Source: Uranotaenia lowii
Taxonomy: Eukaryota > Arthropoda > Insecta > Diptera > Culicidae
Reading direction: 5' to 3'
DNA length: 64,000 nucleotides
NCBI RefSeq assembly: GCF_029784155.1
Contig: NW_026597300.1
Span: 1 to 64,000, forward strand
Below, piece by piece: positions 23,261-36,400 of this stretch (its first letter is position 1; every line of letters begins with the position of its first letter). A program made the position numbers and the translations under genes. The notes below the pieces were generated by a model. The model saw only the letters and a program-made list of their open reading frames with translations, was not told the DNA's origin and ran no database searches.

Positions 23261-24329
23261 CCGCGAACACTCAAGTCGAAAATGTTGTAGTTCAGGGTAA
23301 TTTAAAATCCGAAATTCAAAGAAAGTTTTTAAATTTACAGTTTTAAATCATCTACCATGTTTATTCAACTTAACTCGTCCATTCATTAATTGTTTGATTT
23401 AAATTGGTTTTTTTTCGCTCGGTAGTCCTGTTTTATTTTATCCGGAATTTTATTATAAATTCACTGGATTCTGCTAGGATTCCCGAAAACATCTGGAGCC
23501 ATCATCATTTGGAAGCAACAGAATATTTTCTTCTATCGAAAAATATTAACATCACTAGAACGTTTTCTAAGAAGACTTAACTGAACCAGATTGTCAATGG
23601 TGAAACTAAGATAAGCCAGGTTTCCCGATTTTACCCGGACTCGCCCGGATATTTGACACAATATTCAGGAAAAGTTCGGTCAGGGCCGGTTGCCCGAATT
23701 TTGAAAAAAAAAGCCTGGATTTCACACAGATTGATTAACTTTATTTCCAAGACTGAACAAAAAAAACTTAAATTGAGTTCTTATATTTTTTTTTTATTTT
23801 TGCGTCAAAAATGATTTTTTTTTTAAAAGTCTAAATAATCATGAACAGTTTTACGGAAGCCAGAAATACGATTTCAATCTGCTGAAGTGTTTTGATAAAA
23901 TAATAGGTATATTTTATAAAATAATTCCGTGGTTTTGAGCGAATCGACTAGGATTTTGGGTTAAAATTTTGAAATCAAACGCCCGGATTCTGCCAAGTTT
24001 TTTTTTATAAAATTGTCTGAAAAATACTGGCAATCAGAAATGTTAAGAAATTTTAAAAAATTCTGCTAATTTTGAGAATAAGAAAGCAAAAAAAATGATA
24101 TTTGATCGATTTTGTGTAGTGAACCAATGAATATAAATTTAAGCTAAATTTAGATTCTTCCAGTGTAAGTCACTAAAACTAGTGTTATTTAATTTTAACA
24201 GCCTTGTTGGTGCAATTTTGAACATAATTAAAAAGTTTGCTAAACTTTTTGAAAACACTAAGACATTGGTTTTTTTAATTATATGTATTTTCCATTCGAC
24301 GATTGTTAAAATTTTGTCAATTCTTGTTA
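23261..24329. other. Unassigned AT-rich DNA
   Basis: No supported gene. A patch at 23620-23700 with 'cccggactcgcccggata' is the only GC-rich part and may be a transposon scrap. Confidence 0.35.
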
Positions 24330-24835
24330 TTTTTTGTATGGGAACCTCTCTTTTTAAGATTTGAAAAGGTTTAAAAGGATTATAGAAACATATCCTGGTC
24401 TTAAAAACGACTACACACCAAATTTTACGTTGGTCGGTTGAGAAGTTCCCGAAAATTGTTTGAATTGTGTCATATTTTTGTTAATTTTGTATGGGAGCAC
24501 CCTCTTGTTGGATTCGGAGAGGTTTTAAAGTATTATAGAAACCATACACGGCTACAAAAACAAAAACGGTTTCTTAAAACGGCTACAAAAATGGCTACAC
24601 ACCAAGTTTCACGTTGACCGGTTCAGTAGCTCCTGAGAATTGTTCGAATTGTGCAAATTTTTTATTAATTTTACATGGGAGCCCTCCCTTTATTAATTCG
24701 GAGGGGTTTGTAAGTATTATAGAAATTATCTTCGGCCCCAAAAACCTTCAGATATCAATTTTTACGATGATCGGTTCAGTAGTTTCCGAGTCTATAGGGA
24801 ACAGACAGACACACAAACATTAATTTTTATATATT
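24330..24835 (-). repeat. Dispersed ~150-bp module repeat, minus orientation, with terminal segment
   Basis: Three related modules each contain 'tatgggag', a purine-rich 'ggaggggttt', 'attatagaaa' and 'gatcggttcag'-like words. The series ends with 'tctatagggaacagacagac' and an AT tail. In reverse complement this is the start sequence 'gtctgtctgttccctataga', which also begins the piece at 51035-51110. The family has no recognisable coding sequence here. Confidence 0.65.
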
Positions 24836-25320
24836 TACAATAAATCAATCGTTTTTAAAAATTGTTTTAAGTTTTATTCATGTTTTTATTAAACTTTTTC
24901 TTTATATTTAAATACTTTTTTTTCCTCCTTCTTCTATCTATAATTTTCTTCTATTTATTTTTCCTGGTCTCAAATATATTTTTCAATCCATTTAATTTTT
25001 TATTCTAAAATAAATTTCTTTTATTTTTAAATGTTTTTCTAATTTTTTCTATCTATTAATTTTTACTTCTTTAATGATCCTCGATTTACGTTTTTTCCTT
25101 CTATTTATTTTTTTCTTCTATACCTACTTTTTTCATCAAATTGTTTTTTTTTCTTCTTTTAATTTTGTTTCATTTCGTCTATATTTTTTTGATGAACTTG
25201 ATGGAAATTTGATAAAAGAGATAAAATCTCGTTCTCGAAAACATTCTGTTTTCAAATCCTGAACTAAAATTTGTTTTCCAATCATTATTTTATATCTTAA
25301 ATTAAGACTCTGGTTTCTTT
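24836..25320. repeat. T-rich low-complexity DNA
   Basis: T-dominated sequence with 'tttttctt' and 'tatttatttt' words, lying between two blocks of the module family. Its one frame, 25074-25262, encodes mostly Phe, Leu and Ile and is not a gene. Confidence 0.55.
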
Positions 25321-25339
25321 CGTATGACTAATTTTATAG

Positions 25340-26230
25340 ATATGTATGAGGCTCCCGTATCCTCTTTCTATCTCACTCACTGCATGGAAGAAGGACAGTT
25401 CCCAAATAATTATATAAACATTACTCGTATCAAAATACAATCCCATAACAAATTCTGTGCCTTTCGTTTCGACTGATTAACTCTCATCATCTGAAAAACT
25501 GTGGTGGCCTCCTCTTCTCTTCCCAATCGTTTACTGTGATCAGGGAGGGGTCCCAAACAACGATAGAGTCTTTTTCACTGTCCAAATATTCTCCCATGCC
25601 AAACTTAGTTCCATTTGCTCGATTATTTCACCGGTCATGCAAAAAATTGTATGGGAGCCTCCTCCCTCTTTATGTTTCTCTAATGAAAGGTTGGGTGAGC
25701 TTAAAACCATTTTGGGAACATTTCGTTTACCCAAATAACCTCGCATGCCAAATGTGATTCCCCTCACTTGATCAGTAATCGAGTATTGCAGAAATTTTTA
25801 TGGGCCCCCTCCATTCTTTCTATCCTGCTAATGCAAATCTGGAAGAGTTTTAAATCCTCATAGAACCTTTTCCCATATTCAAATATACTCCCAAGCCAAT
25901 TTGGTTATCGAATTTTGCAATAAATTGTGCAATTGTAGGGTAGCTCCCTTTCAATCTCTCCACTGGAAGAAGGAGGGGTCTCAAATAATTATTGAAACAT
26001 TACTCGTATCCAAATGCTTTCACATGCAAAATCTGGTTCCTCCCATTTGCTTGACTAGTTCTCGAGTTATGATGAAAATTGTAAGAGAACCCCCCCCCTT
26101 CCCGCTTCCTATTTTCTCTCTGGCAAAAAGAGGGTTACCAAACATTCATAAAAATATTTCTCGTACCCAAATCCCCATCCATGCAGATTTTGTTGCTTTC
26201 AAGTAAGAGGAAGGGTCCCAAACTATTTTT
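25340..26230 (-). repeat. Tandem array of about six ~150-bp modules of the dispersed repeat
   Basis: Landmark pyrimidine-rich starts ('gaggctcccg', 'gtggcctcctc', 'gggagcctcctcc', 'gggccccctcc', 'gtagggtagctcc', 'agaaccccccc') occur near 25346, 25503, 25651, 25801, 25934 and 26085, a spacing of roughly 135-157 bp. Each module also has 'ccaaat..tc.catgccaaa' and an 'attcc.tttgct' stretch. Copies differ considerably, so the array is old or expanded from diverged units. Confidence 0.75.
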
Positions 26231-26488
26231 TTACTTATTTAAGTTATTCTTATTTTTTCACTAATAACATTGAATTTCAAATCTTTCTATTTTTTTTTAT
26301 TTGTGGTTGTCCAAAGACGGCTAAGACCAGAAAGGTCCAACTTACCTACTAATGTTTTAGAAACATCAACTGTTATGAATTTTGAAAATATTCTTTAATA
26401 TTTTTTTATTTTGTTGTTTATTTTATAATGTTTTCATGATTTTGTATTTGTTTTTTTTTACACTGTTTACTTTTTATTGTTTTTATAT
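26231..26488. other. Unassigned AT-rich spacer
   Basis: T-rich spacer with no features, ending at the target-site duplication of the hAT-like element. Confidence 0.35.
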
Positions 26489-26496
26489 CCTCTACC
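26489..26496. repeat. 8-bp target-site duplication, left copy
   Basis: 'cctctacc' is repeated exactly at 30158-30165 immediately outside the other terminus. Eight bases is the hAT signature length. Confidence 0.8.
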
Positions 26497-26510
26497 CAGG
26501 CGCGGTCCTA

Positions 26511-26554
26511 TGGGGGGGGGGGGTGATCGGGGTGATCACCCCCCCCCCCCCCAA
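26511..26554. repeat. G-run/C-run hairpin at the hAT left end
   Basis: A run of about 13 G (with a leading T) is followed by 'tgatcggggtgatca' and about 15 C. The two runs can pair into one long stem, and the G strand could instead form a quadruplex. Exact run lengths may be affected by sequencing error. Confidence 0.75.
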
Positions 26555-26832
26555 GCGGCAAAAAACCGTTACGAAATACTCGCAAACGCTGAATTAGATA
26601 TAAAAACTAAGCACTTTTCATAGTAGGTGTACTTTCGAATTCTCAAATTTTTCCACTCCGTGGGGGTGTTTGTTCATTAAATGAATTTATTAATCACTTA
26701 ATAGCTTAAAATTGAAAAGAAAAGTCGGTCCGCCAAACTAAAACAGCTGTAACTTGCAATTCTCTGGAACGAATTACATCAAATAACTTTTGTTGAGGTA
26801 CTTACAGCGTTGAATAAGAATTTGCTGACTAT

Positions 26833-26880
26833 ATACGCTACCGGCCATAAGTTTGGGATCACCCCCTCAAAAACAAGAAA
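26833..26880 (+). mobile_element. Mariner-like terminal fragment nested in the hAT element
   Basis: 'ccggccataagtttgggatc' preceded by 'tatatacgcta' resembles a Tc1/mariner terminal repeat beside a TA target. A second 'caataagtttgggatcatgc' follows at about 27210. No inverted partner was seen, so only one end appears to remain. Assignment is tentative. Confidence 0.35.
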
Positions 26881-28635
26881 ATTTGTTTGGTCATATCTCA
26901 GTCATCTTATGACATATTGCATATCTTTTGATTTCATTCTAAAGTCGATGATCAAAACCTTTTTCGTATGTTTTGGCAAAATGTATATGTTTACTTAATA
27001 TGACTTGAACTTGGCTTAACGTTGGAAAATTTCCAAAAAATCGCACTTTATATTTCAACCCGATCAGTTCAGGGTAGGGAAATGCATTTGATTCTTTTTT
27101 CATAAATGTCAAAATACATGTTTTTAAATTTTGTGCTCTAAATTTACATAGTGCTTCAAACGAATAAAATAGCTACTTGAGTTATCGATCAAAAGCTTGG
27201 GCTTACCCCTCAATAAGTTTGGGATCATGCAAAATATTCAATTTATTTTCGTGCGGGTCTCTGTCATCAAACAACGTATCGCTAATCTGATAAGTTATAT
27301 TTAAAGCTCATGAGTTGTTTTCGCTTTTTGGATATTTAGTGAAAATGTTTTTTTCAGACTAACTTCGTTAAAATTTTAGCCATAATTTAATCATTTTTGA
27401 TTATGTTCACCAAATAGCCAGTTTATTCAATAAATGCCAGTAAACTTGTTTCGACCATAACTTTATTATCTTACGAGTTATTGCAGATCGGTTTGCTCCA
27501 TGTTTGATGGATCAACATATCTCGATCCTTTTTAGAAGTAAAACAGACTTGAGCACTTAAAGGTTAAAATTAGTTTTGTGGCCGTCCAGATATCACGTGG
27601 ACAGAAAAATGAGATTTTTACCCTCTTCTCTCTCTCCGTGCAAAAGTGTGGACATTTGACAATCCCTACCCCCTCCCAAAGATGTCCACCTGGACAGATT
27701 CGATTTTTATTGCCTACATCTACATTTCCTAATACTACATTTCCATTTCTTGGTTTAATTTTCATTGCTATCTCCGATTTACAGAATGCATCTCAATTTG
27801 AGATTCTCAAAACCTCAAAATTGTTTTCCGGATTGAAGATACCGAAACTGTCTAGACAATTTTAATTAAAAAGAAACATTTAATTTTCAGAAGATTATTT
27901 TAAAAAATAAATTCTTATTTTGGAACTTTTTTTGAAAAAAATGAGCTTGGATTGTATTCGCCTCGACGTAGCAAAAATGATCGATTTTTATTTATTGATA
28001 TAAAACCATTCTTCATAACTTAAACTATTTTCTGATATTTAGAATTTCAATCTACATACTTTGAAGTTTGAAAAAGAAATTAAAATTTAAGATAAATATA
28101 TGGAAAATGGGCAAACACATCAAATTTAAAGTTTATTTAACTCGTAATAAGTTTCTTTTTTTTAAGTAAATCATTTATTTTTCTTTCCATTTTTTATTTA
28201 CTGTGATATTTTACGTCTTTCATTAGCTTTTATGCTTTTATACCCCTTTGGCTCATTCAATTTGAGCCGTTATCACAATAAAACAATTTGAATAATGATC
28301 AATAGTTTTTTATAAAAAAAATGAATTATTTAATTTAAATCTTTCAAAATTAAGTTAATTAAGTAAGAAATGGTTTCGATAAAGTTGTTCTGAGACCAAA
28401 TTATGATTAAAATTATAAAAATAAATTTCAATTACCTATGGGGATTTTATGGTTATTTAAAATTACATTAAAAATGTGAAACTTAGATTATTGGTTGAAA
28501 CTTGATATCAGTTATGCTTCAGATTCTATACAAAGCACAAAAAAATAGTGTTTTTCACCTGCTTTGAATAGCACTTTTGCTTTGAAATTCTATCATCACT
28601 TTTAAAATACTACACACAATGGTATTTTTTTGCAG

Positions 28636-28792
28636 AATATTCGGTGATGCAGACGGCACTTATGAACACATTTTAAGCTTAAATATTGACGATTTTTCAT
28701 TTTCAGAATATTCGTTTCACCGAATACTTGAAAAGGGCCAATAGTTGGTATTCGGCCGTTCGCACTATTCGGTACATCTCTAATGATATCTA
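28636..28792 (-). mobile_element. End fragment of the CCGAATATTCGG hAT-like family
   Basis: 'gtattcggccgttcg' and 'ctattcggtacatctcta' match the left end of the complete copy (43513 onward) in reverse complement. The rest of that copy is not recognisable to the left, so this is a solo end nested in the larger hAT element. Confidence 0.6.
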
Positions 28793-30002
28793 TTCAATTT
28801 TCGAAAAATACTGAAAATACTACTTCTGAAACTAAAGGTGATGAATGAAAGCTGAAATCGAGTTCAGAAATTTATTTCCAGAACCAATTTATAAAACATA
28901 GGCTCTAAAAACTTGCCTATGTTTTAATTTTTACCAGGTGAGATAAAACTAATCCGTAATCCCCGACTATTTTCTCGGAAACAAGACAATCGCTCAAGTT
29001 GAATATTTGAAAGACATTTTTCTAATTTTTGACCAACAAGGCTGGATTTCAGGATTCACACTAATTATATCGAAGATACTGTTTTTAGTTCATCTACACA
29101 ATAATATCTAAAATTTGAGGTAGAAATCCAGCTTAATTTTTAAGGTTATAAAATCCACTCTGAATCTGAAAGTTTGGTTATTTCAATTGCAATTGATTAT
29201 GAATTTTCACTGAAATTTTGAAATAGTTTAAACTTTCAGAAATTGACTCTTTATTCAATATGTTTTTATTTAATTCAAACGTCATAAAAAAAGTTAAAAA
29301 ATATTGAGAGCATGAAGAAAAATCTACTTATCACTTTTTTCATGAATAGTTCGTTGCAGATTAGTTACTTTTTCTTTGGATTCAGTTTCAACAAAACCCA
29401 TAACATATCTACTACACTAGTATGAGAGCTTGAAACTCAAGAGAAAAACAAATGAAAATGAAGTTTCAAAAGCTTCATACCTAAGAATATGATTATGAAG
29501 ATCTTAATTTAGAATTAAATTTATAATTAAAAATTGAAGAATTTGAACAAGAATTAATAATAATTTGATACTTTCGAACAACGATTCAGCAAAATACTTC
29601 AGAAAAAATAATTAAATATTCAGTTTTTAATTCATACCAATTATTAACAAACACTTTTCTCAAATAATTGTGATTTTTTTTTTGAATTTTCTTCAAAGAC
29701 AATTTGTGTTTAATTTTCATTTGTGAAATAACATTTATATCGGAAATTTTTTTTAATAATTCTTAAAGTTATAATTTTTCAACTTCCAAATGTAAAATTA
29801 CGAAAATTATCTTTTTATCAACACTTTTTGGCGTGAACATCTATGATTCGCAGATTGTTTAATAAAAAGATTTCAAAATAAGTATAATGAGGCAATTTGT
29901 TAAAAGTTTTCACTATTTTTCTTAAATTTCAATTTTTTCAAATTACAAACCTACAAGTACATAAACCTACTAAATAAAAGACTTATTTGCAACTGCAAAC
30001 AA

Positions 30003-30028
30003 GTCCCCCCCCCCCCCCCCCCCCCTCT
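30003..30028. repeat. Poly-C run
   Basis: About two dozen consecutive C follow 'caagt', near the right end of the hAT element. Such a run is prone to slippage and assembly error. Confidence 0.9.
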
Positions 30029-30157
30029 CCTTCATTCACCACTATGTTTCTCAAAATACACGTTTCTCCGCCAGATATTTACGATTCTTCTTATTGACTG
30101 ATTTTAGAAAATTTGGAAAATCACCCCCCCCAAGAGCCAACTCTAGGACCGCCCCTG

Positions 30158-30165
30158 CCTCTACC
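30158..30165. repeat. 8-bp target-site duplication, right copy
   Basis: 'cctctacc' is identical to 26489-26496 and directly abuts the right terminal repeat of the hAT-like element. Confidence 0.8.
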
Positions 30166-31939
30166 TCTAGAGATAATCTCTGTTCGATTGAGTGCCGTAC
30201 TTTCATCGCCAGTAGCATCATGATCGAGCGAGATACAATACTAAAACGTTGTTAAAAATATTAACTGCTATGAACTCAGCCCAATTTCAATATTTTAGAA
30301 CCTAAACGATTCTCTCGTGTCGACCTATTTCCAACCTTAAACTTCTCTGAAACAGTATGCGATCCAAAATTTTTGATGAAACGTTTCATCAGTTGCATTA
30401 CAACCTACAAGTGTTCGTCTGAGATCAAACGATAAAAAGAAATAAATATCCAGTGTCTTTGTTAGAAGAAGAAAAACGGTTCGGGTACAGAGGCGATCAG
30501 CTATAACCATTCAATTCTCGGTGATTTTAAGTGATTCGACGTCGCCATCGATATTGAAGCTTCTCTGAAGCTACACTTGCTGATGTTTGCTTTGAATGAA
30601 ATCAAACCGAAAAACCGTCCCTCGGAACAGTTATGTTGTATGATGCAGCTTGGGAATCGATCATGGATCTTGGAAGTTGTGGGTTGTGGTAGGAAGATGC
30701 ATGCAACTGCGACCGAACCAAAATAAGAAGTAGGAAGAAAAACCGGCTGGATTTTCGAGATACTTTCATAGTTCAACATCCCACGTCGTCGTCGTCGTCG
30801 TCGTCTTCGTCTTCTCCAGGACTGTTAGTTCAATTTCTGTTTAGTGGGACTCACCGTACATAAACAAGTTTTCCGGCTCACAAGCGCGAACTAAAACTCC
30901 ATCGCCGCCAATCGTGGCACTTTTTCCCCCATTTTAAACCCATGTTCGCGCTTCTTGGCGATCTTTAGAAGATCGGAGTCGGAGTCTCAGGATTGGATCA
31001 ATGACAACAGGCCAGGAGCGCTCGAATTGCCTGCATTTTCTCCTCATCTCAGCAAGTAACTTCTTAGAGGCTACTTATGATTGTCGGTTAGCTGCAAGCG
31101 GTTTTCGTTTTCTTGAAGAAAAACACTGAACTAAATACATAAAGAAACTCTAGAACGTGGGACCGGTATTTGCATTTGCCGCAAACTGTAAAAAATAGAC
31201 TCCGTTTTCCTAAGATGGTAGGGAGGCTGCTAGTTCGAGCGTTCAAGCTAGACTCTAGTAAGAAGAAAGGGCATAAAATATATGAATTGTACACATAAAT
31301 TCTTAACCCGGGCGCAGTCATGGTTACGCCTAAACGGGCGCGGTTGATCTCGTTCTGCCCATTGCATCTTTGCCGCGCTCAGCAGCATCTCTCAGTGGAA
31401 GAAGCCGAAGAAAGATGTTTGTCGTTCGTCGTTGGTTCAAAATTGTTGCTCGTCACGACACAAGATGGCGTGTTTAAACAATCAAAATGTTACTGTGTTT
31501 GGGCGTCAGCAGGGATGAAGCTGCAAAGTGTTCCAGTCTAACGAGCAGAGAATGCTAAGAAAAAAATCTTGTATAAATTTGTATGCACAATTTGTATGAC
31601 TGATCCTTATGCCGGACCACGACCCAAAATTTGATACCAAATTCGAATGTCTGGTCCTCAAAAACATCTTAACATATTAAGAACCGCTAAAAAATCACCC
31701 AAATTCATCATTTTATATCTCAGAAACCCCTGGACCAAATTCTACAGATTCAATATTTTTGAACTACCGGAAGTATAGTGTTCCTTATTGTAGAATAATA
31801 TTTTATCAAAAAATTCATAACAATTGAGTTATGTTATCTCGTATTTGGTCCGAAATGTGTGAATAAGCAATATCACGAAAATAATTAACGGTGTAAAAGA
31901 AGGACTTAGGTGTGTAGTTTATATGCATTTTCTGTCTCA
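30166..31939. other. Unassigned DNA with a CGT microsatellite
   Basis: Composition is normal and 30480-31560 is GC-richer. A (CGT)n-type microsatellite lies at 30783-30815. Short frames (30501-30779 minus, 31320-31541 plus) show no recognisable domain. An undetected regulatory region or non-coding exon cannot be excluded. Confidence 0.35.
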
Positions 31940-32240
31940 TTTGCACATGAAGCCCCCTTCCTACAAAGAGAGAAGGGAGCTTGAACCACTATTAGAATTT
32001 TTCATGCCCCCAAGCTGCCAAGTTCTACTTACTGGATATGATTTATCGAAAGTTGTTTTTCTTTTATATGGGAGCTTCCTTTCAGGGGGAAGAATCTCGG
32101 ATCGTCATAGAATATTTTTTCGTACCCAAATACTCTCCCATGCCAAATTCGGTTCCATTTGCTTTAATAATTCTCGAGTTAGGTCGATTTCTGTGTTTCA
32201 TTTTTTTCTGTGTTTTTTTTTTTGGAAATCGTCGAGTTCG
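31940..32240 (-). repeat. Two modules of the dispersed ~150-bp repeat
   Basis: Two copies of the same module as 25340-26230 occur, with landmarks 'gaagcccccttcct' near 31949 and 'tatgggagcttcctttc' near 32067. The second contains 'cccatgccaaattcggttcc'. Orientation matches the 25-kb array. Confidence 0.65.
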
Positions 32241-33483
32241 GATATTTTCTTGATGTATGATGTATGATGTAAATTAACATCCTATGTAGCGGGCACGGTC
32301 CGTTTGCAGCGAACTATTCGCACATCATAACTTGATCCCGATTTCCCACTTATTGACTAAAATTGCCTTTGAGTGGACTGTTCCAAGGGAATGAATGGAC
32401 AAGTAGAGTAACCTGTGCAATTCTGTAGGGTTAAGATTAGGGGTCTCCACCGAAAGTACAATTTATTGTCAAGCAATAGAAAATCGAGCCATTGTCATGT
32501 GGAATGTCGGGTCGACTTCGGAAATTTTATTCTACCGAAACAGTTCTGAAATTAGGAAAAACGATAATTGATGATTTTGACGTTTTTTTTACCGAACTTC
32601 CTTAATCGATTCTTAACTTACCAAAGTTCGTTTACTTCCAAGCGATGTTGTCACTTTTCGGCGAAAAGTGCCGAGCATTAACGGTAATTTGTGTTGCTGT
32701 CGGCACTAACGTCGAACTATTTTTTTCATGGTGGCGCATTGGAGCAAAATATGGCTGGTATCGGGCATTAACATCGATATTTTAAATACTTTTTTCGGCA
32801 AGCATCGACGGAATTCAAAGAATCTACCCGCAAGCTGGGAGAAGGGGTTGCGAGTACAAAACAACAACAAATTACTAATCAAAAGTGTCTCCAACCAGAT
32901 CGATTTCTTTTCGTTTATTAAAATCATAACACGCATTTTCGGGCCGGCAAATTAAACAGCACACTGAAAAGTAACAGCATTAAATCTGCAAAAAAATTAT
33001 CAAGCGCCGTGTTTTTTATGCCGGAAATTTTGTTGAAGTGAAAAAACACGATAAACTCGTGATAAAATGTAAAAATAAATTTCAAAAATTTTTCGTTTGG
33101 TTTACATTGTTTCGCCGAAAATTTTACATTTTTTCGGTAAAAAGTTTCGGCATTTCGGTAACAAGTACATACATTTCGGAACTTACTGCAAAATAATTCT
33201 GTATTTTTCATAAAAGAAAACCAGAATTTCAGTAATATATTTAAGGTATTTCGATAACAAATTTCGGTTATTATAACAGGCATTCCAGTATAAATTACAG
33301 GTGTTTTGAACAAAAACTTCAGGTAGTTCAGTAATAACCACAAGTTTTTAGATAAGAACTACGGATTCCTTGATAATACAAATATCTGCTTGACACAGTA
33401 AAAACTGTCAATAATACATTCACAGCTACATTTAAAAGCTGTCAGTTTACAAAAGGAAAAAAAAACCGAATGGATTGACGAAC
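32241..33483. other. Unassigned DNA with degenerate TTCGG-containing repeats
   Basis: No supported gene. From about 33110 to 33350 a loose motif 'atttcggtaacaa' recurs with variations ('tttcggaac', 'atttcgataacaa', 'atttcggttat'), suggesting a decayed short tandem repeat. Confidence 0.4.
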
Positions 33484-36400
33484 TCCATGTTGGACAATTT
33501 TGTAAATTTTATCAATTTAGTCAATTTTGACAATTTTGTCAATTCGGCAATTTGGATAATTTAACTATTTTGAGCAATTTTGTAAATATTGACAACTTTG
33601 GTAATTTTGATAATTTTGAAAATTTGCACATCTTTTACTTTTTTGGAAATTTAAAAATTTTGACTGTTTTGATAATTTTGACAATTTTGACAATTTAAAC
33701 GAATTCGACACATTCATCAATTTTGACAATTTGCAAATTTTGTCAAATTTGTCCATTTTGACAATTTTTTCATTTTTTTTCAATTTTGTCAATTTTGATA
33801 ATTTTGACAATTTTGTTAAATTGTTACTTTTGACTTTTTTGACAAATTTGACAATTTTAGCAATTATAACAATTTTGACAATTTGACAAATTTGCCAATA
33901 TTTTGAATTTGGTCAAATTTGTCCATTTTGACAAATTTTTCAATTTTGTCAATTTTGTTCATTTTGTAAATTTTGTTCATTTTATCAATTTTGACATTAA
34001 GGGCAATTCTTCAATTTTATCAATTTTGTCAATTTTGATAATTTTTACAATTTCTACAATTTGATAATTTTGTTAATTTTGACAATTTGTCCATTTTGAC
34101 AAATTTTTCAATTTTGACATTAAGGGCCATTTTGTCAATTTTATCAATTTTGACAATTTTGACAATTTTGACAATTTTAACAATTTTCACAAATTTGACA
34201 ATATTGATCATTTTGTCCAGATAATTCAATAATTTTGACAATTTTGTCAATTTTATCACTTTTGTCAATTTTGCCAATTTTGCCAATTTTGACAATTTTT
34301 TCAATTTTGACAATTTTGTTAATTTTATTAATTTTGTCAATTTTGTCATGTTTGTCAATTTGATCAATTTAGTAAATTTGGTCTATTTTGACAATTTTAT
34401 AATTTTGACTATTTGGAGAGATTCGACAAATTTGACAATTTTAACAGTTTTGACAATTTTGACAAACTTGTCATGTTTGTCAATTTGATTAACTTCATCA
34501 ATTTTGTCAATTTTTTTCAATGTTGTCTTTTTTGTCAACTTAGTCAATTTGGTCAATTTTATCAATTTTGTTATTTTTGTCAATTTTATCAATTTAGTCA
34601 ATTTTGACAATTTTAACAACTTTGACTATTTTGACAATCTTGACCAATTCGATAATTTTGGCAATTTTGAAAAAAATTTCAAGTTTGTCGATTTTGACAA
34701 TTTGTCAATTTTGTCAGTTTGGTCAATGTTGTTAAGCTTGTCAATTTTTTTTTAAATTTTGACAATTTTGTCAATTTCTACTATTTTGACAGTTTTAACA
34801 AATGAGACATTTTTTTCCATTTTGACTATTTCGACAATCTGGACAAATTCGATTATTTTGTCAATTTTGTTAATTTTGTCAATTTTATCATTTTTTTCAC
34901 TTTTGACTATTTAACAATTTTGTCAGTTTTGCTGATTTTGACAATTTTGTTAATTTTATTATTTTGTTAATTTTTTCATGGTTGTCAATTTGATCAATTT
35001 TATCAATTTTGTAAATTTTTTAACTTTTCTTCAATTTTATCAATTTTGTCAATTTGACAATTTTTACAATTTTGACAATTTGACAATTTTCACAGTTTTG
35101 TCAGTTTTTACAATATAACAATTTTGTCAATTTTGTCAATTTAGTCAATTTTATCAATTTAATCAATTTAATCAATTTTGTCAATTTTGTCAATTTTGCA
35201 AATTTGATCAATTTTGTCAATTTTGACAATTTTGACAATATTAACAACTTTGACTATTTTGACAATCTTGACCAATTCTATAATTTTGGCAATTTTGAAA
35301 AAATTTTCAAGTTTGTCGATTTTGACAATTTGTCAATTTTATCAGTTTTGTCAGTGTTGTCAATTTTGTTTATTTTGTCAATTTTGTAAATTTTGACAAT
35401 TTTGTTAATTTTGTCAATTTCATCAATTTTGTAACTTTTGTCAACTTGGCAATTTTGACAATTTGACAATTTTGTCAATTTTGTCAATTTTGTCAATTTT
35501 GTCAGTTTTGCTTATTTTGACAATGTTTGTCATGTTTGTCAATTTTATCAATTTTGTAAATTTTGTAAACTTTGTAACTTTTTTTCAATTATGTGAATTT
35601 TGTGAATTTGACAATTTTGTCAATTTTGACCATTTGACAATTTTGACAATTTTCACAATTTTGACATTTTTAACAATTTTGTAAATTTTTACAATTTGAC
35701 AATTTTTTTAATTTTGTCAATATTGTCAATTTGATCAATTTTATCAATTTTGTCAATTTTGACAATTTTGACATTTTTAACAAATTTGACAATTTTGTCA
35801 AATTCGTCAATTTCGACAATTTTATCAAGTTGGTCAATTTTGACAAACTTGACAATTTGACAATTTTGTCAATATTGTCAATTTTGTCAAATTTGTCAAT
35901 TTTGACGATTATGACAATTTTGACAATTTGACAATATGACAATTTCAACAACTCTAACAATTTTTATAATTTTGTCAATTTTACATTTGACAATTTTGAA
36001 TTTTGAAAATTTGACTATTTTGACAATATGGACAAATTCTACTATTTTGACATTTTTTTAAATTTTGTTAATTTTGTTAATTTTTTTAACTTTGTCAATT
36101 CAGTCAATTTTGTCAATTTTATCAATTTAGTCAATTTTATCAATATTGTCAATTTTTTTCAATTTTGACAATTTTAACAAATTTGACAATTTTGATCATT
36201 TTGACTATTCCGACAATCGGGACAAACTCGATTATTTTGTCAATTTTGTCAATTTTATTAATTTTGTCGATTTTATCAATATTGTCACTTTTGTCAATTT
36301 TGATAATTTTTTTCAATTTTGTCAGTTTTGTCAATTCTAACAATGTTCACAATTTTGACAATTTGAACAAATTCTACAATTTAGACATTTTTTTAATTTT

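Larger units (their letters stand above)
26497..30157. mobile_element. 3.66-kb hAT-like element, non-autonomous or degraded
   Basis: The left terminus is 'caggcgcggtccta' and the right terminus read inward is 'caggggcggtccta', a 14-bp inverted repeat with one mismatch. The CAGG start and 8-bp duplications (26489-26496, 30158-30165) fit the hAT superfamily. Just inside the left end is a run of 13 G, a short 'gtgatc' palindrome, then about 15 C; the right end has a C run, and 30003-30028 is a long poly-C. No hAT transposase was found. The interior is AT-rich with nested scraps: a mariner-like end (26835-26880) and an end of the CCGAATATTCGG hAT family (28636-28792). The element is therefore old enough to have been a target itself. 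Confidence 0.8.
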
